Shown in pieces: positions 44,965-52,487 of a DNA stretch of 64,000 nt (positions within the stretch are counted from its first letter, which is position 1; every line of letters begins with the position of its first letter). Source of the DNA: Algicella marina (GTDB lineage: Bacteria > Pseudomonadota > Alphaproteobacteria > Rhodobacterales > Rhodobacteraceae); NCBI RefSeq assembly GCF_009931615.1, contig NZ_CP046620.1:124001-188000 (forward strand), given 5' to 3'. The position numbers and the translations under genes were made by a program. The notes below the pieces were generated by a model that was not told where the DNA came from, made no database searches, and was given only the letters and a program-made list of their open reading frames with translations.

Positions 44965-45924
44965 ATGTGCAAGCACTGTGATTACACCATCCACGGCGCA
45001 CAGCATCATTTCGGCTGGGACAATTCCGTTGTTCCGGCCGAGACGGTGGCGCCGGGCAGCACGATCCTGTTCAACTGCATGGATTCATCGGCGGGCCAGC
45101 TTGGCCCGTCGAGCACCGTGGCGGACGTGGCCGCGCTCGACTTCGCGAAGATCAATCCCGTTTCCGGGCCGATCTACGTTGACGGGGCGGAGCCGGGTGA
45201 TGCCCTGAAGATCACGCTGGACGGCTTTGCCCCGCGTGTGCAGGAAGGCTCCGCCTGGGGCTGGACTGCGAACATTCCCGGCTTCGGCCTGCTTGCCGAC
45301 CAGTTCACGGACCCGGCGCTGACCCTGTGGAAGTACGATGCCGACACGTTGGCACCGGCGCTGTGGGGCAGCACGGGACGGGTGCCGCTGAAGCCGTTTA
45401 CCGGCACCATCGGGGTGGGGCTGGCGGAACCGGGGGTGCATTCCATCGTGCCGCCGCGCCGGACGGGGGGTAACCTCGACATCCGCGACATCTCTGCCGG
45501 GACGGTGCTGTACCTGCCTGTCGAGGTGGCGGGAGCCTTGTTCTCGGTGGGCGATACCCACGCCGCGCAGGGAGATGGCGAAGTCTGTGGCACGGCGATC
45601 GAGAGCCCGATGGACGTGACGCTGACGCTGGACCTTGTGAAAGGTGCGAATCTGAAGATGCCCCGGTTCACGACGGCGGGTCCGGTGACCAACCATCTCG
45701 ACGCAATGGGTTACGAGGTGACCACCGGCGTCGGGCCCGACCTGATGAGCGGGGCGCGGGACGCCGTGGCGGGGATGATCGACCTGCTGTGCGGCGAGCA
45801 TGGCATGGCGGCAGTCGATGCCTACATGCTGGTTTCGACCTGCGGGGACCTGCGCATTTCCGAGATCGTGGATGCGCCGAACTGGGTGGTCTCGTTCTAC
45901 TTCCCGCGTGCAGTCTTCGAATGA
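44965..45924 (+). CDS. acetamidase/formamidase family hydrolase
   Basis: FmdA/AmdA enzymes hydrolyse formamide or acetamide to the acid and ammonia. It has 319 residues. The family start region HHFGWDNSVVPAETVAPGS (near 14-32), GPIYVDGAEPGDALKITL, HSIVPPRRTGGNLDIRDI and VGDTHAAQGDGEVCGTAIE with its metal-binding Asp/His are all present. The N-terminus MCKHCDYTIHG has a CxxC. It lies 4 bp after the binding-protein gene and overlaps the ATPase gene (ATGA). It is the only enzyme of the operon, so its substrate is probably the transported ligand. Confidence 0.9.
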   Translation: MCKHCDYTIHGAQHHFGWDNSVVPAETVAPGSTILFNCMDSSAGQLGPSSTVADVAALDFAKINPVSGPIYVDGAEPGDALKITLDGFAPRVQEGSAWGWTANIPGFGLLADQFTDPALTLWKYDADTLAPALWGSTGRVPLKPFTGTIGVGLAEPGVHSIVPPRRTGGNLDIRDISAGTVLYLPVEVAGALFSVGDTHAAQGDGEVCGTAIESPMDVTLTLDLVKGANLKMPRFTTAGPVTNHLDAMGYEVTTGVGPDLMSGARDAVAGMIDLLCGEHGMAAVDAYMLVSTCGDLRISEIVDAPNWVVSFYFPRAVFE

Positions 45925-47714
45925 CGCATGCCGCGCACAACTTGGCCGCCCCCGAAACGGGGGCGGTTGCGGCGCCGCTGCTGTCGGTGCGGGATCTGAC
46001 GGTTTCCGTAAGGGACAGGGGCGTCGTGCGGCCACTGGTGGAGGGACTGAGCTTCGACCTCTCGGCCGGTGAGACGCTGGCCATTGCCGGTGAGAGCGGT
46101 TCCGGCAAGTCGATTACATCACTGGCGCTGATGGGTTTGTTGCCGAACAACGTTGCCGTCACGTCCGGCCAGGCGTTGCTGGAGGGCGTCGATCTGCCGT
46201 CCTTGCCCGAGGCCCGGATGCGGGGGCTGCGCGGTGCGAAGGTGGCGATGATCTTCCAGGAGCCGATGACATCCCTGAACCCGGTACAGCGGATCGGAAC
46301 GCAGCTTGTGGAAGCGATCCGGGCCCATGAGCAGGTCGGGATGCGCGCTGCGCGGGAGGCGGCGACGCTGGCGCTGCGACGGGTGCGTATCTCCGAGCCC
46401 GAGCGGCGGATGGGGCAGTATCCGCACGAACTTTCCGGGGGCATGCGGCAGCGGGTGATGATCGCCATGGCCCTGGCCATGCGACCTGCGCTGCTGATCG
46501 CTGATGAGCCGACGACGGCGCTGGATGTCACGGTACAGCGCGAAGTGCTGGACCTGCTGCGTGACCTGCAGGCCGAGACGGGCACCGCCATCATCCTGAT
46601 TACCCATGACATGGGTGTCGTGGCGGAGACGGCGGACAGGGTGGTGGTGATGAAGTCCGGGCGGGCGGTCGAGACCGGACCGGTGGAGCAAATTTTCGAC
46701 GCGCCGACGGACCGCTATACCCGTGACCTGCTGGCAGCGGTGCCCCGGCTCGGGGCCGGGGCGGCCCGCGGCGCGCCCCTGCCGCCCGAGGCACCGGTGC
46801 CGGTCGCGCGGCTGGTGGAGGCGCAGGTTCATTTCGATATCGGATCGGGTTTTTTCGGCCGGCCGACGCACCGGGTGCATGCGGTCGAGGGCGTCAGCTT
46901 CGATATCCGGCAAGGTGAGACGTTCGGCCTCGTCGGAGAATCCGGGTGCGGCAAGTCCACCATCGCCAAGGCACTGGCCGGTCTCGTGCCGCATCAGGGC
47001 CATGTCGAGGTGGCGGGCCGGAAGCTGTCATCCCTCACCGCGTCGGGGCGCAAGGCTATCTGCCGCGATGTGCAGATGGTATTTCAGGACCCGATGGCGG
47101 CGCTCGATCCGCGGATGACTGTTGGCGACGCGGTGGCGGAGCCATTGCTTATCCATGGCGTCGGCAACCCGGTGATGCGGCGGTCGCTTGTCAAAGAACT
47201 GTTCGACAAGGTCGGGCTAGGTGGCGAACACATGACCCGCTATCCGCACGAGTTTTCTGGCGGGCAACGGCAGCGCATCTGTGTGGCGCGGGCGCTGGCC
47301 CTACAACCGAAACTGATCATCTGTGACGAGAGCGTTTCGGCGCTGGACGTATCGGTTCAGGCACGGGTGCTGGACTTGCTGGCGGAATTGCAGGCGACGG
47401 TGGGCGTTTCGTACCTGTTCATCAGCCATGACATGGCCGTAGTCGAAAACGTCGTCGACAGGCTGGCGGTGATGTACCTGGGGCAGATCGTCGAGATGGG
47501 CACGCGGGATCAGGTGTTCGGCGATCCGCGGCATCCATATACGCAGCGGCTGCTGGATGCCGTGCCGATCCCCGATCCGGCCCGCAGGGGGCGGACGCAT
47601 GTGCGGCCTGCCGGCGATATGCCTTCGCCCATCCGCCGGCTGGGTGACCCGCCGGACCGCTTGCCGTTGCGGGATGTGGGGGAAGGCCACCTAGTGGCCG
47701 ATGACACTGCATAA
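45921..47714 (+). CDS. fused double ATP-binding subunit (DppD-DppF type)
   Basis: The 597 residues contain two ABC ATPase domains in one chain, as in GsiA-like proteins. Domain 1 has GESGSGKS (near 52-59) and LSGGMRQR; domain 2 has GESGCGKST (near 340-348) and FSGGQRQR. Both have Walker B motifs with Glu (LLIADEPTTALD, LIICDESVSALD). Oligopeptide-transporter C-terminal segments with PYTQRLLDAVPIPD follow. The start overlaps the amidase stop. It completes the transporter of the amide operon. Confidence 0.92.
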   Translation: MTHAAHNLAAPETGAVAAPLLSVRDLTVSVRDRGVVRPLVEGLSFDLSAGETLAIAGESGSGKSITSLALMGLLPNNVAVTSGQALLEGVDLPSLPEARMRGLRGAKVAMIFQEPMTSLNPVQRIGTQLVEAIRAHEQVGMRAAREAATLALRRVRISEPERRMGQYPHELSGGMRQRVMIAMALAMRPALLIADEPTTALDVTVQREVLDLLRDLQAETGTAIILITHDMGVVAETADRVVVMKSGRAVETGPVEQIFDAPTDRYTRDLLAAVPRLGAGAARGAPLPPEAPVPVARLVEAQVHFDIGSGFFGRPTHRVHAVEGVSFDIRQGETFGLVGESGCGKSTIAKALAGLVPHQGHVEVAGRKLSSLTASGRKAICRDVQMVFQDPMAALDPRMTVGDAVAEPLLIHGVGNPVMRRSLVKELFDKVGLGGEHMTRYPHEFSGGQRQRICVARALALQPKLIICDESVSALDVSVQARVLDLLAELQATVGVSYLFISHDMAVVENVVDRLAVMYLGQIVEMGTRDQVFGDPRHPYTQRLLDAVPIPDPARRGRTHVRPAGDMPSPIRRLGDPPDRLPLRDVGEGHLVADDTA

Positions 47715-47741
47715 GCGTGGATCGGCGGCTGCCGAAATGGC

Positions 47742-47772
47742 GAAGCCTCCGGCGTCTGCGGCCGGAGGCTTC
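47742..47772. terminator. 12-bp perfect hairpin after the amide operon
   Basis: GAAGCCTCCGGC (47742-47753) pairs with 47761-47772 around a 7-nt loop. It stands between convergent genes and has no T run, so termination would be by structure or Rho. It is the best candidate 3' end of the operon. Confidence 0.5.
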
Positions 47773-47830
47773 TGGCAGGCGACGCCCCGGAGGAACAGAC
47801 GCCGGCCCTGCTAGATGACTGCCGGGCGGA

Positions 47831-48310
47831 TCAGGCCGCGGGGCGGAATTTCAGGCTGACGCCGTTGAGGCAGTGGCGTTTGCCGGTGGGTTTGGGCCCA
47901 TCTTCGAAGATATGGCCCAGATGGCTTCCGCAGCGGCGGCAATGTACTTCCGTGCGGGTAGAGAAGAAGGTGTTGTCCGCCATCGTGCCGACGGCGCCGG
48001 GCAGGCTCTGGTAGAAACTGGGCCAGCCGGTGCCGCTGTCATACTTGGTCGCCGCAGAATAGAGCGGCAGGTCGCAGCCTCTACACAGGTAGGTTCCGGC
48101 GCGGGTTTCCTTGTCCAGCGGGCTGGTGCCGGCCCGCTCCGTCTCGCCCTCGCGCATGACGAGGTATTGCGTTTCGGTCAGCGTGGCGCGCCATTCGGCT
48201 TCGGTCCGGGTAACCTCGAAATCCCCGGTGGCGACGGTGCCGGCGCGGAGCGAGGCGGCGGGCAGGGCAGCGGTGGCGAAGAGTGAAAGTGTGAAAGTGC
48301 GGCGCTGCAT
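47831..48310 (-). CDS. msrB: exported peptide-methionine (R)-S-oxide reductase
   Basis: MsrB repairs oxidised methionine (R form) in proteins. It has 159 residues with a Tat-like or Sec signal (MQRRTFTLSLFATAALPAAS), so it should act in the periplasm. Zinc ligands are C76, C79, C124 and C127, and the catalytic Cys is C147 in RHCLNG. The usual YDSGTGWPSF and GSHLGHIFEDGP motifs are present. Reduction in the periplasm needs a redox partner not seen here. It follows the fasciclin gene on the same strand. Confidence 0.92.
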   Translation of the reverse strand: MQRRTFTLSLFATAALPAASLRAGTVATGDFEVTRTEAEWRATLTETQYLVMREGETERAGTSPLDKETRAGTYLCRGCDLPLYSAATKYDSGTGWPSFYQSLPGAVGTMADNTFFSTRTEVHCRRCGSHLGHIFEDGPKPTGKRHCLNGVSLKFRPAA

Positions 48311-48334
48311 GGTCTCTCCTTTCGGGAGGGGCGA

Positions 48335-48358
48335 TGCGGCGCCGCGATGGGCGCCGCA
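48335..48358. other. 9-bp perfect hairpin between msrB and the fasciclin gene
   Basis: TGCGGCGCC (48335-48343) pairs with GGCGCCGCA (48350-48358). It lies 12 bp past the fasciclin stop on the minus strand. No T run follows, so it is a stability element or factor-dependent end. Confidence 0.45.
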
Positions 48359-48369
48359 CCGACGTGGAT

Positions 48370-48918
48370 TTACTGCGGCAGAAGAACCGAGTTGACGACG
48401 TGAATGACGCCGTTCGACTGGTTGACGTCAGCGATCGTGATCTTCGATCCGTTCGCGCTCTCATCAATCACGTAGTAAGTGCCGTTGCGCATCTCAATGG
48501 CGATCCTGTCGCCGGAGACGGTGGTGAGCTCGGTCCGGCCGCCACCCTGAGCAAGCAGGGCGTCGATGTCGGACTTGTTGAGCTTGCCCGAGACGACATG
48601 GCTGGTGAGAACCTTGGTCAGCATACCCTTGTTCTCGGGCTTGAGCAGGGTTTCAACGGTTCCGGCGGGCAGGGCTTCAAAGCCGGCGTTCACGGGCGCG
48701 AAGACCGTGAACGGCCCGTCGGACATCAATGTGTCGACAAGGCCGGCAGCCTTGACAGCGGCGACGAGGGTGGTGTGATCCTTGGAGTTCACGGCGTTTT
48801 CGACGATGTTCTTGTTCTCGAACATCGGTGCGCCGCCCACGTTTGGGTTCGCGGCGATGGCCGCGCCGGAGGCCAGCAGGGCAGTCAGGAAAACGGTGCG
48901 TTTGATCAGCGAAGTCAT
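48370..48918 (-). CDS. secreted fasciclin (FAS1) domain protein
   Basis: FAS1 domains mediate adhesion or ligand binding outside the cytoplasm. It has 182 residues with a signal peptide ending AAIA before ANPNVGG, then one FAS1 domain. The conserved FTVFAPVNAGFEALP (H1 region, near 69-83) and the H2-like segment VSGDRIAIEM, ending GVIHVVNSVLLPQ, are visible. Function in this organism is unknown; oxidative-stress or surface roles are typical guesses. Confidence 0.88.
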   Translation of the reverse strand: MTSLIKRTVFLTALLASGAAIAANPNVGGAPMFENKNIVENAVNSKDHTTLVAAVKAAGLVDTLMSDGPFTVFAPVNAGFEALPAGTVETLLKPENKGMLTKVLTSHVVSGKLNKSDIDALLAQGGGRTELTTVSGDRIAIEMRNGTYYVIDESANGSKITIADVNQSNGVIHVVNSVLLPQ

Positions 48919-49052
48919 AAGTCTTCTCCCATTTTGTTCAGAACCTCCGATCGGGGTTCTTGGGTGAAGCCACGGGGTGCCCGGACAGATAGTTTCCGGT
49001 GGGGCCCGGTTTCCTTATCAAATGTTGTTCAACGATAAGTGATGTGCGAGGG

Positions 49053-49081
49053 CGCACCCCGGCTGTTTGAGCCGGGGTGCG
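49053..49081. terminator. 12-bp perfect hairpin after the copper-delivery operon
   Basis: CGCACCCCGGCT (49053-49064) pairs with 49070-49081 around GTTTG. It lies 6 bp past the SCO stop on the minus strand. There is no T run, as with the other 3'-end hairpins of this stretch. Confidence 0.5.
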
Positions 49082-49087
49082 AAGATT

Positions 49088-49681
49088 TCACGTTGCCAGC
49101 AGGCGACGGAGTTTTTCGATGGCGCGATCGAAGCCTTCGCCGTAGCCGATGGGCTCGAACAGGCGTCCGGTGTCGTCGAACAGCAGCACGCTGGCGGAAT
49201 GGTCCATCGTGTAGTCGCCATCGTCGAGCGGCACCTTGCGGGCGTAGACACGAAAGGCCTTGATTGCCTTGTCGATCTCTTCCCGTGGGCCGGATACGCC
49301 TTCCACCCCCGGCACCCAGGAGACGTATTCACCGAGTTGTTCGACCGTGTCACGTTCGGGGTCTACCGTCACGAAGTAGACATTGAGATCGGAAGCGGCC
49401 TCTCCCAGTTCCTCCTGCCAGGAAGCGATGTCGCCGAGTGTTGTCGGGCAGACTTCCGGGCAATGGGTGAAGCCGAAGAAGACGGCGGAGGGCTGGCCCT
49501 TCAGCGAGGCCTCGGTGAAGGGTTGGCCGCTGGTGGTGGTGAGCCGGTATTCACCCGCGCCGAAACCGTCTGCGACCGATTGCTGGACGGCCGGGGCCGC
49601 CAGCTTCAGCCAGACGAACAGACCGATGGCGATCACGCAGGCGGCGGCGAGGCCGATCTGGATCATTCGGAGAGGTTGCAT
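49088..49681 (-). CDS. SCO1/SenC/PrrC family copper chaperone
   Basis: SCO proteins deliver copper to, or reduce, the CuA site of cytochrome oxidase. It has 197 residues with one N-terminal membrane anchor (about 8-28) and a thioredoxin-like periplasmic domain. C74 and C78 in FTHCPEVCP and H161 in TMDHSAS form the copper site. It overlaps the stop of the YcnI-PCuAC gene by one base and is the last gene of the copper cluster. Confidence 0.93.
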   Translation of the reverse strand: MQPLRMIQIGLAAACVIAIGLFVWLKLAAPAVQQSVADGFGAGEYRLTTTSGQPFTEASLKGQPSAVFFGFTHCPEVCPTTLGDIASWQEELGEAASDLNVYFVTVDPERDTVEQLGEYVSWVPGVEGVSGPREEIDKAIKAFRVYARKVPLDDGDYTMDHSASVLLFDDTGRLFEPIGYGEGFDRAIEKLRRLLAT

Positions 49682-50667
49682 CAGTTGCTGTCCTTCTGCA
49701 TGGCGCCATGGTCCATACCGTGGCCGGAGTGATCAGCCTCTCGCGCATTGGGGGCGCCGATGGCGAACGGCACGGTGATCTCGCCCGCGTTGGCGAAGGT
49801 GAGCGTGACGTCGACGCTGGTGCCTTCTTCGAGCGGTGCGGCGAGTTGCATGAACATCAGATGGAAGCCACCCGGCTTCAGTTCAACGGTCTCGCCGGCG
49901 GGAATTGGCAGGCCATCGGTGAGTTCGCGCATTTTCATGACATCGCCCTGCATCGACATTTCGTGGATTTCCATGTGGCCGGCTGCCGGGGAAGCGGCGG
50001 CGACGAGGGTGTCATCCTCGGTGCCGGTGTTGGTAACTGTGAGAAAACCGCCGCCGACCGGGGCGTTGGGCAGTGTCGCGCGGGAGAAGGCGGCGGTGAT
50101 GGCAAGATCGCCGAGGGTGAATTCGGTGGCGGTCATTGCCGCGCCGTGGCCCGCGTGTTCGTCATGCCCGCCGGCTGTGACGGTGAGTTTCGGAGACGGA
50201 TTGTCCGCACCCATTTCGTCGGATGTGTTCGTCCAGTCCGCTGTGCCGTTGGCGCATGTCTGGAGCGCCGGAAAGTAGAGCACCGTGCCGGGTTCCACAT
50301 TCGGACCGACGGTGCCACGCAGGGTGAATTCGTCGTACCAGCCGTCTTCGAGGTTGCCGCCTGTCCAGGAAACCTCGCGCAGGCCCTCCGTCATTTCCGT
50401 GCCGTGGTTGTTGTAGGGCGTTGCGTATGCGCCGGTGACGGTTTCGAGTTGCCAGCCGGGCTTGGGCATCGGCTTGGCCGCGTAGAAGCCCTCGGGCAGC
50501 GTGATACGGACGGTGTGCGTCGCCTCGCCATCGCAGCCGTGAGGCACGCGGAGGGTGATCTTGGTGGTGGCACCGGCGGCCGCCTCCTTCTGCTCCAGAG
50601 TGGCGTGGGCGAAGGCGGCGGTTGCCAGAAGGGTGATGGTGGCGGTCGTGAGAATGAGATTTTGCAT
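49681..50667 (-). CDS. YcnI-like (DUF1775) and PCuAC copper-chaperone fusion protein
   Basis: It has 328 residues with a signal peptide (1-20), so the mature protein starts with His21. In YcnI proteins this His and nearby residues bind copper. Domain 1 (about 21-160) is DUF1775 with VPHGCDGEATHTVRITLPEGF. Domain 2 (about 180-300) is PCuAC (DUF461) with the Met/His site around GHMEIHEMSMQ and GGFHLMFM. The tail is rich in His and Met (HSGHGMDHGAM). GAGG precedes the ATG. PCuAC and SCO together metallate CuA, so this looks like one chaperone built from two. Confidence 0.85.
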   Translation of the reverse strand: MQNLILTTATITLLATAAFAHATLEQKEAAAGATTKITLRVPHGCDGEATHTVRITLPEGFYAAKPMPKPGWQLETVTGAYATPYNNHGTEMTEGLREVSWTGGNLEDGWYDEFTLRGTVGPNVEPGTVLYFPALQTCANGTADWTNTSDEMGADNPSPKLTVTAGGHDEHAGHGAAMTATEFTLGDLAITAAFSRATLPNAPVGGGFLTVTNTGTEDDTLVAAASPAAGHMEIHEMSMQGDVMKMRELTDGLPIPAGETVELKPGGFHLMFMQLAAPLEEGTSVDVTLTFANAGEITVPFAIGAPNAREADHSGHGMDHGAMQKDSN

Positions 50668-50748
50668 CGGCGTTTCCTCGCATCGCGCGCGCGGACGCAC
50701 CGCTGCCTGCGCGAGATTGATATCGGATGCCCCGTGGGGCGCGAGATT

Positions 50749-51099
50749 TCAGGTGAGGGCCGGGGGTGCTCGTGTGGTCAGCGTGCCGCGGGCGGCAAGC
50801 TGGCGGCTGCGCTGATCGGCAAGGCTTTCCCAGAGGTTCGGCGGCAGGAGGCGCCAGGTTGTTCGAACGGGTGCGTTTGACGGAGGGTGCGCGACGAGGC
50901 GGCAGAAGGGACAGCGGTGGTTGTGGCCATCTTCCGGCGCGCCGCAGATATCGGAGAGATCGACGCCGGCGGCGATGTAGATTGCCAGATCGTCGTCGGC
51001 TGGACCGGCGGTTGCCATGCCTATAGCCGACGTGACGCTGAACACCGCGAGCAGCAGCGCGGTGACGAGGGCGATCAGTCTGGTGGGCAGGGCCTGCAT
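50749..51099 (-). CDS. small Cys/His membrane-anchored protein, DUF2946-like, copper-associated
   Basis: This protein of about 116 residues has one N-terminal hydrophobic segment (LIALVTALLLAVFSV) and an extracytoplasmic part with ICGAPEDGHNHRCPFCRLV, a likely metal site of three Cys and two His. The family call is tentative. The start at 51099 is 12 nt after AAGGAG; an ATG four codons earlier has no spacing from it. It is the first gene of the minus-strand cluster leading to the YcnI-PCuAC and SCO genes, which suggests a role in copper handling. Confidence 0.6.
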   Translation of the reverse strand: MQALPTRLIALVTALLLAVFSVTSAIGMATAGPADDDLAIYIAAGVDLSDICGAPEDGHNHRCPFCRLVAHPPSNAPVRTTWRLLPPNLWESLADQRSRQLAARGTLTTRAPPALT

Positions 51100-51231
51100 C
51101 CGGTCGGGCATCTCCTTCAGGGCGAAGTTGTGGCGCGGAAACGGGGCCGGATCAACGGTCTTCTCTGCCGCAGGGCGAATTGCGACGAAGGCTTTACTGG
51201 ACAGGTGCGCAATGTGGTGGATACTGCGGCC

Positions 51232-51960
51232 ATGAACCAAACCCTGCGCCGTCTTTGCTGTCTTCTGCTGATCTGCGCCGCGCTGCCGGTGGCGCGGGCG
51301 CAAGCCGAAGGCGTGGAACCGACGATCATAGTCGACCGGCGGTCAGATGGGGTTTCGCTCTACTTCGCGTTGCCGGCGCCGCGGCTCGAAGGTGTGTTCG
51401 GGGCGGATATCTCTGCCCTGCTGACGGAGACGGGCACGGCGGATCGGGTGAAACTGCTGGAAGGCACCTACGAGGTGGCGGAGGACCTGATCGCCTCTCT
51501 CGGGATTACCGGCGACGGTGAACCTGCGCCGTTTCAGGCGACTTCGCTGATGCTGCACCACCCCGAAGCGCTGCCGCCGTTCGAGACACCGCTCGATGCG
51601 GAGATCTCGGTGTCGGTCTGCACGTCGGCGGACACGATTGGCGATGTGGCGCAGTCGCTCTTGCAGGCCTACATGGGCTATTTCGCGTGGAAGCTGCCGA
51701 AGACGTCGGTGATCGAGATAGACTTTCCGGAGCGGGGCAACGGCCCGATGGTGTGGCAGGTTCTGGACTATCGCGACTTCGCACTGACGGGGCGGAGTGT
51801 GGTCGAGGTGGCTGACGGGGGCACGCTGCGACTGGCACCGATGCAGTATGTGCGCGGTGGTCTGGCAAAGGCCGCGCTGCTAGTCGGCCTTTGCTGTCTG
51901 GCGCTGCTGGCAGCGATTGCGCTGTGGCGCCGTAGCGGGGGCCTCAGCCGATCTTCTTGA
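51232..51960 (+). CDS. exported protein of unknown function with C-terminal membrane anchor
   Basis: It has 242 residues. A signal peptide (1-23, ending VARA before QAEGVEP), a periplasmic domain without known motif and a C-terminal transmembrane helix (AALLVGLCCLALLAAIALW) followed by Arg-rich residues make it a type-I membrane protein. It is divergent from the copper cluster across 130 bp, so shared control is possible. Its last 17 bp overlap the end of the FMN-reductase gene on the other strand. I do not recognise the family. Confidence 0.6.
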   Translation: MNQTLRRLCCLLLICAALPVARAQAEGVEPTIIVDRRSDGVSLYFALPAPRLEGVFGADISALLTETGTADRVKLLEGTYEVAEDLIASLGITGDGEPAPFQATSLMLHHPEALPPFETPLDAEISVSVCTSADTIGDVAQSLLQAYMGYFAWKLPKTSVIEIDFPERGNGPMVWQVLDYRDFALTGRSVVEVADGGTLRLAPMQYVRGGLAKAALLVGLCCLALLAAIALWRRSGGLSRSS

Positions 51961-52471
51961 TGAAGGCTGTCAGCCCCTCGATGGCAAACTCGATGATCGG
52001 CGGATCGACGAGGATGCCGTCCTCCACCTTCTTGTTGGCCATGGCGACCACGACCTCACGATAGGGAAACACTTCTGCCAGGACGCCGCCGAGGATGTAT
52101 TTGAGGTGGTTCTGCGCCCTGACGCCCCCAAGCGCACCGCCGGAAACGGAGACGACGAAGCAGGGTTTGCCGGTCAGGCAGGAGTTGAAGGCCGGGCGCG
52201 AGGCCCAGTCGATGGCGTTCTTCAATACGCCGGGCAGGCTGTAGTTGTACTCCGGAGAGACGAAGACGACGCCATCCGCGGCCTCTATCTGAGCGATGAA
52301 GGCGTCGACCTCCGGGTGGTCTTCCAGATCGGCATTGTAGTGGGGTAGTGGGCCGATATCGGCGGTGCTGCACTCCGCCTTGCCTTCCAGGGCGGCGATG
52401 AGGGCACGGGCGGTGGCCTTGGAAGCGGATGCAGCGCGAAGGCTGCCGGGGATGAACAGCAGTTTGGTCAT
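51944..52471 (-). CDS. NAD(P)H-dependent FMN reductase (ChrR/SsuE-like flavodoxin fold)
   Basis: It has 175 residues. The flavin phosphate loop GSLRAASASKATARAL (9-24), SPEYNYSLPGVLKNAIDWAS (near 72-91) and SVSGGALGG are typical of quinone or FMN reductases. It lies 16 bp after dctM on the same strand and is likely the last gene of the TRAP/CoA operon. There it might supply reduced flavin or reduce quinone intermediates of aromatic breakdown; this is inference. Confidence 0.85.
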   Translation of the reverse strand: MTKLLFIPGSLRAASASKATARALIAALEGKAECSTADIGPLPHYNADLEDHPEVDAFIAQIEAADGVVFVSPEYNYSLPGVLKNAIDWASRPAFNSCLTGKPCFVVSVSGGALGGVRAQNHLKYILGGVLAEVFPYREVVVAMANKKVEDGILVDPPIIEFAIEGLTAFIKKIG

Positions 52472-52487
52472 GGTTTTTCCTGTCTTG

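Noticed and set aside
43512-44972. Minus-strand open frame opposite the binding-protein gene
   Set aside because: His/Arg-rich shadow frame of a clear family-5 binding protein.
51180-51231. CTGGAC-17-GATACT promoter-like boxes just before the exported protein gene
   Set aside because: The start of transcription would fall on the start codon; GC-rich chance match.
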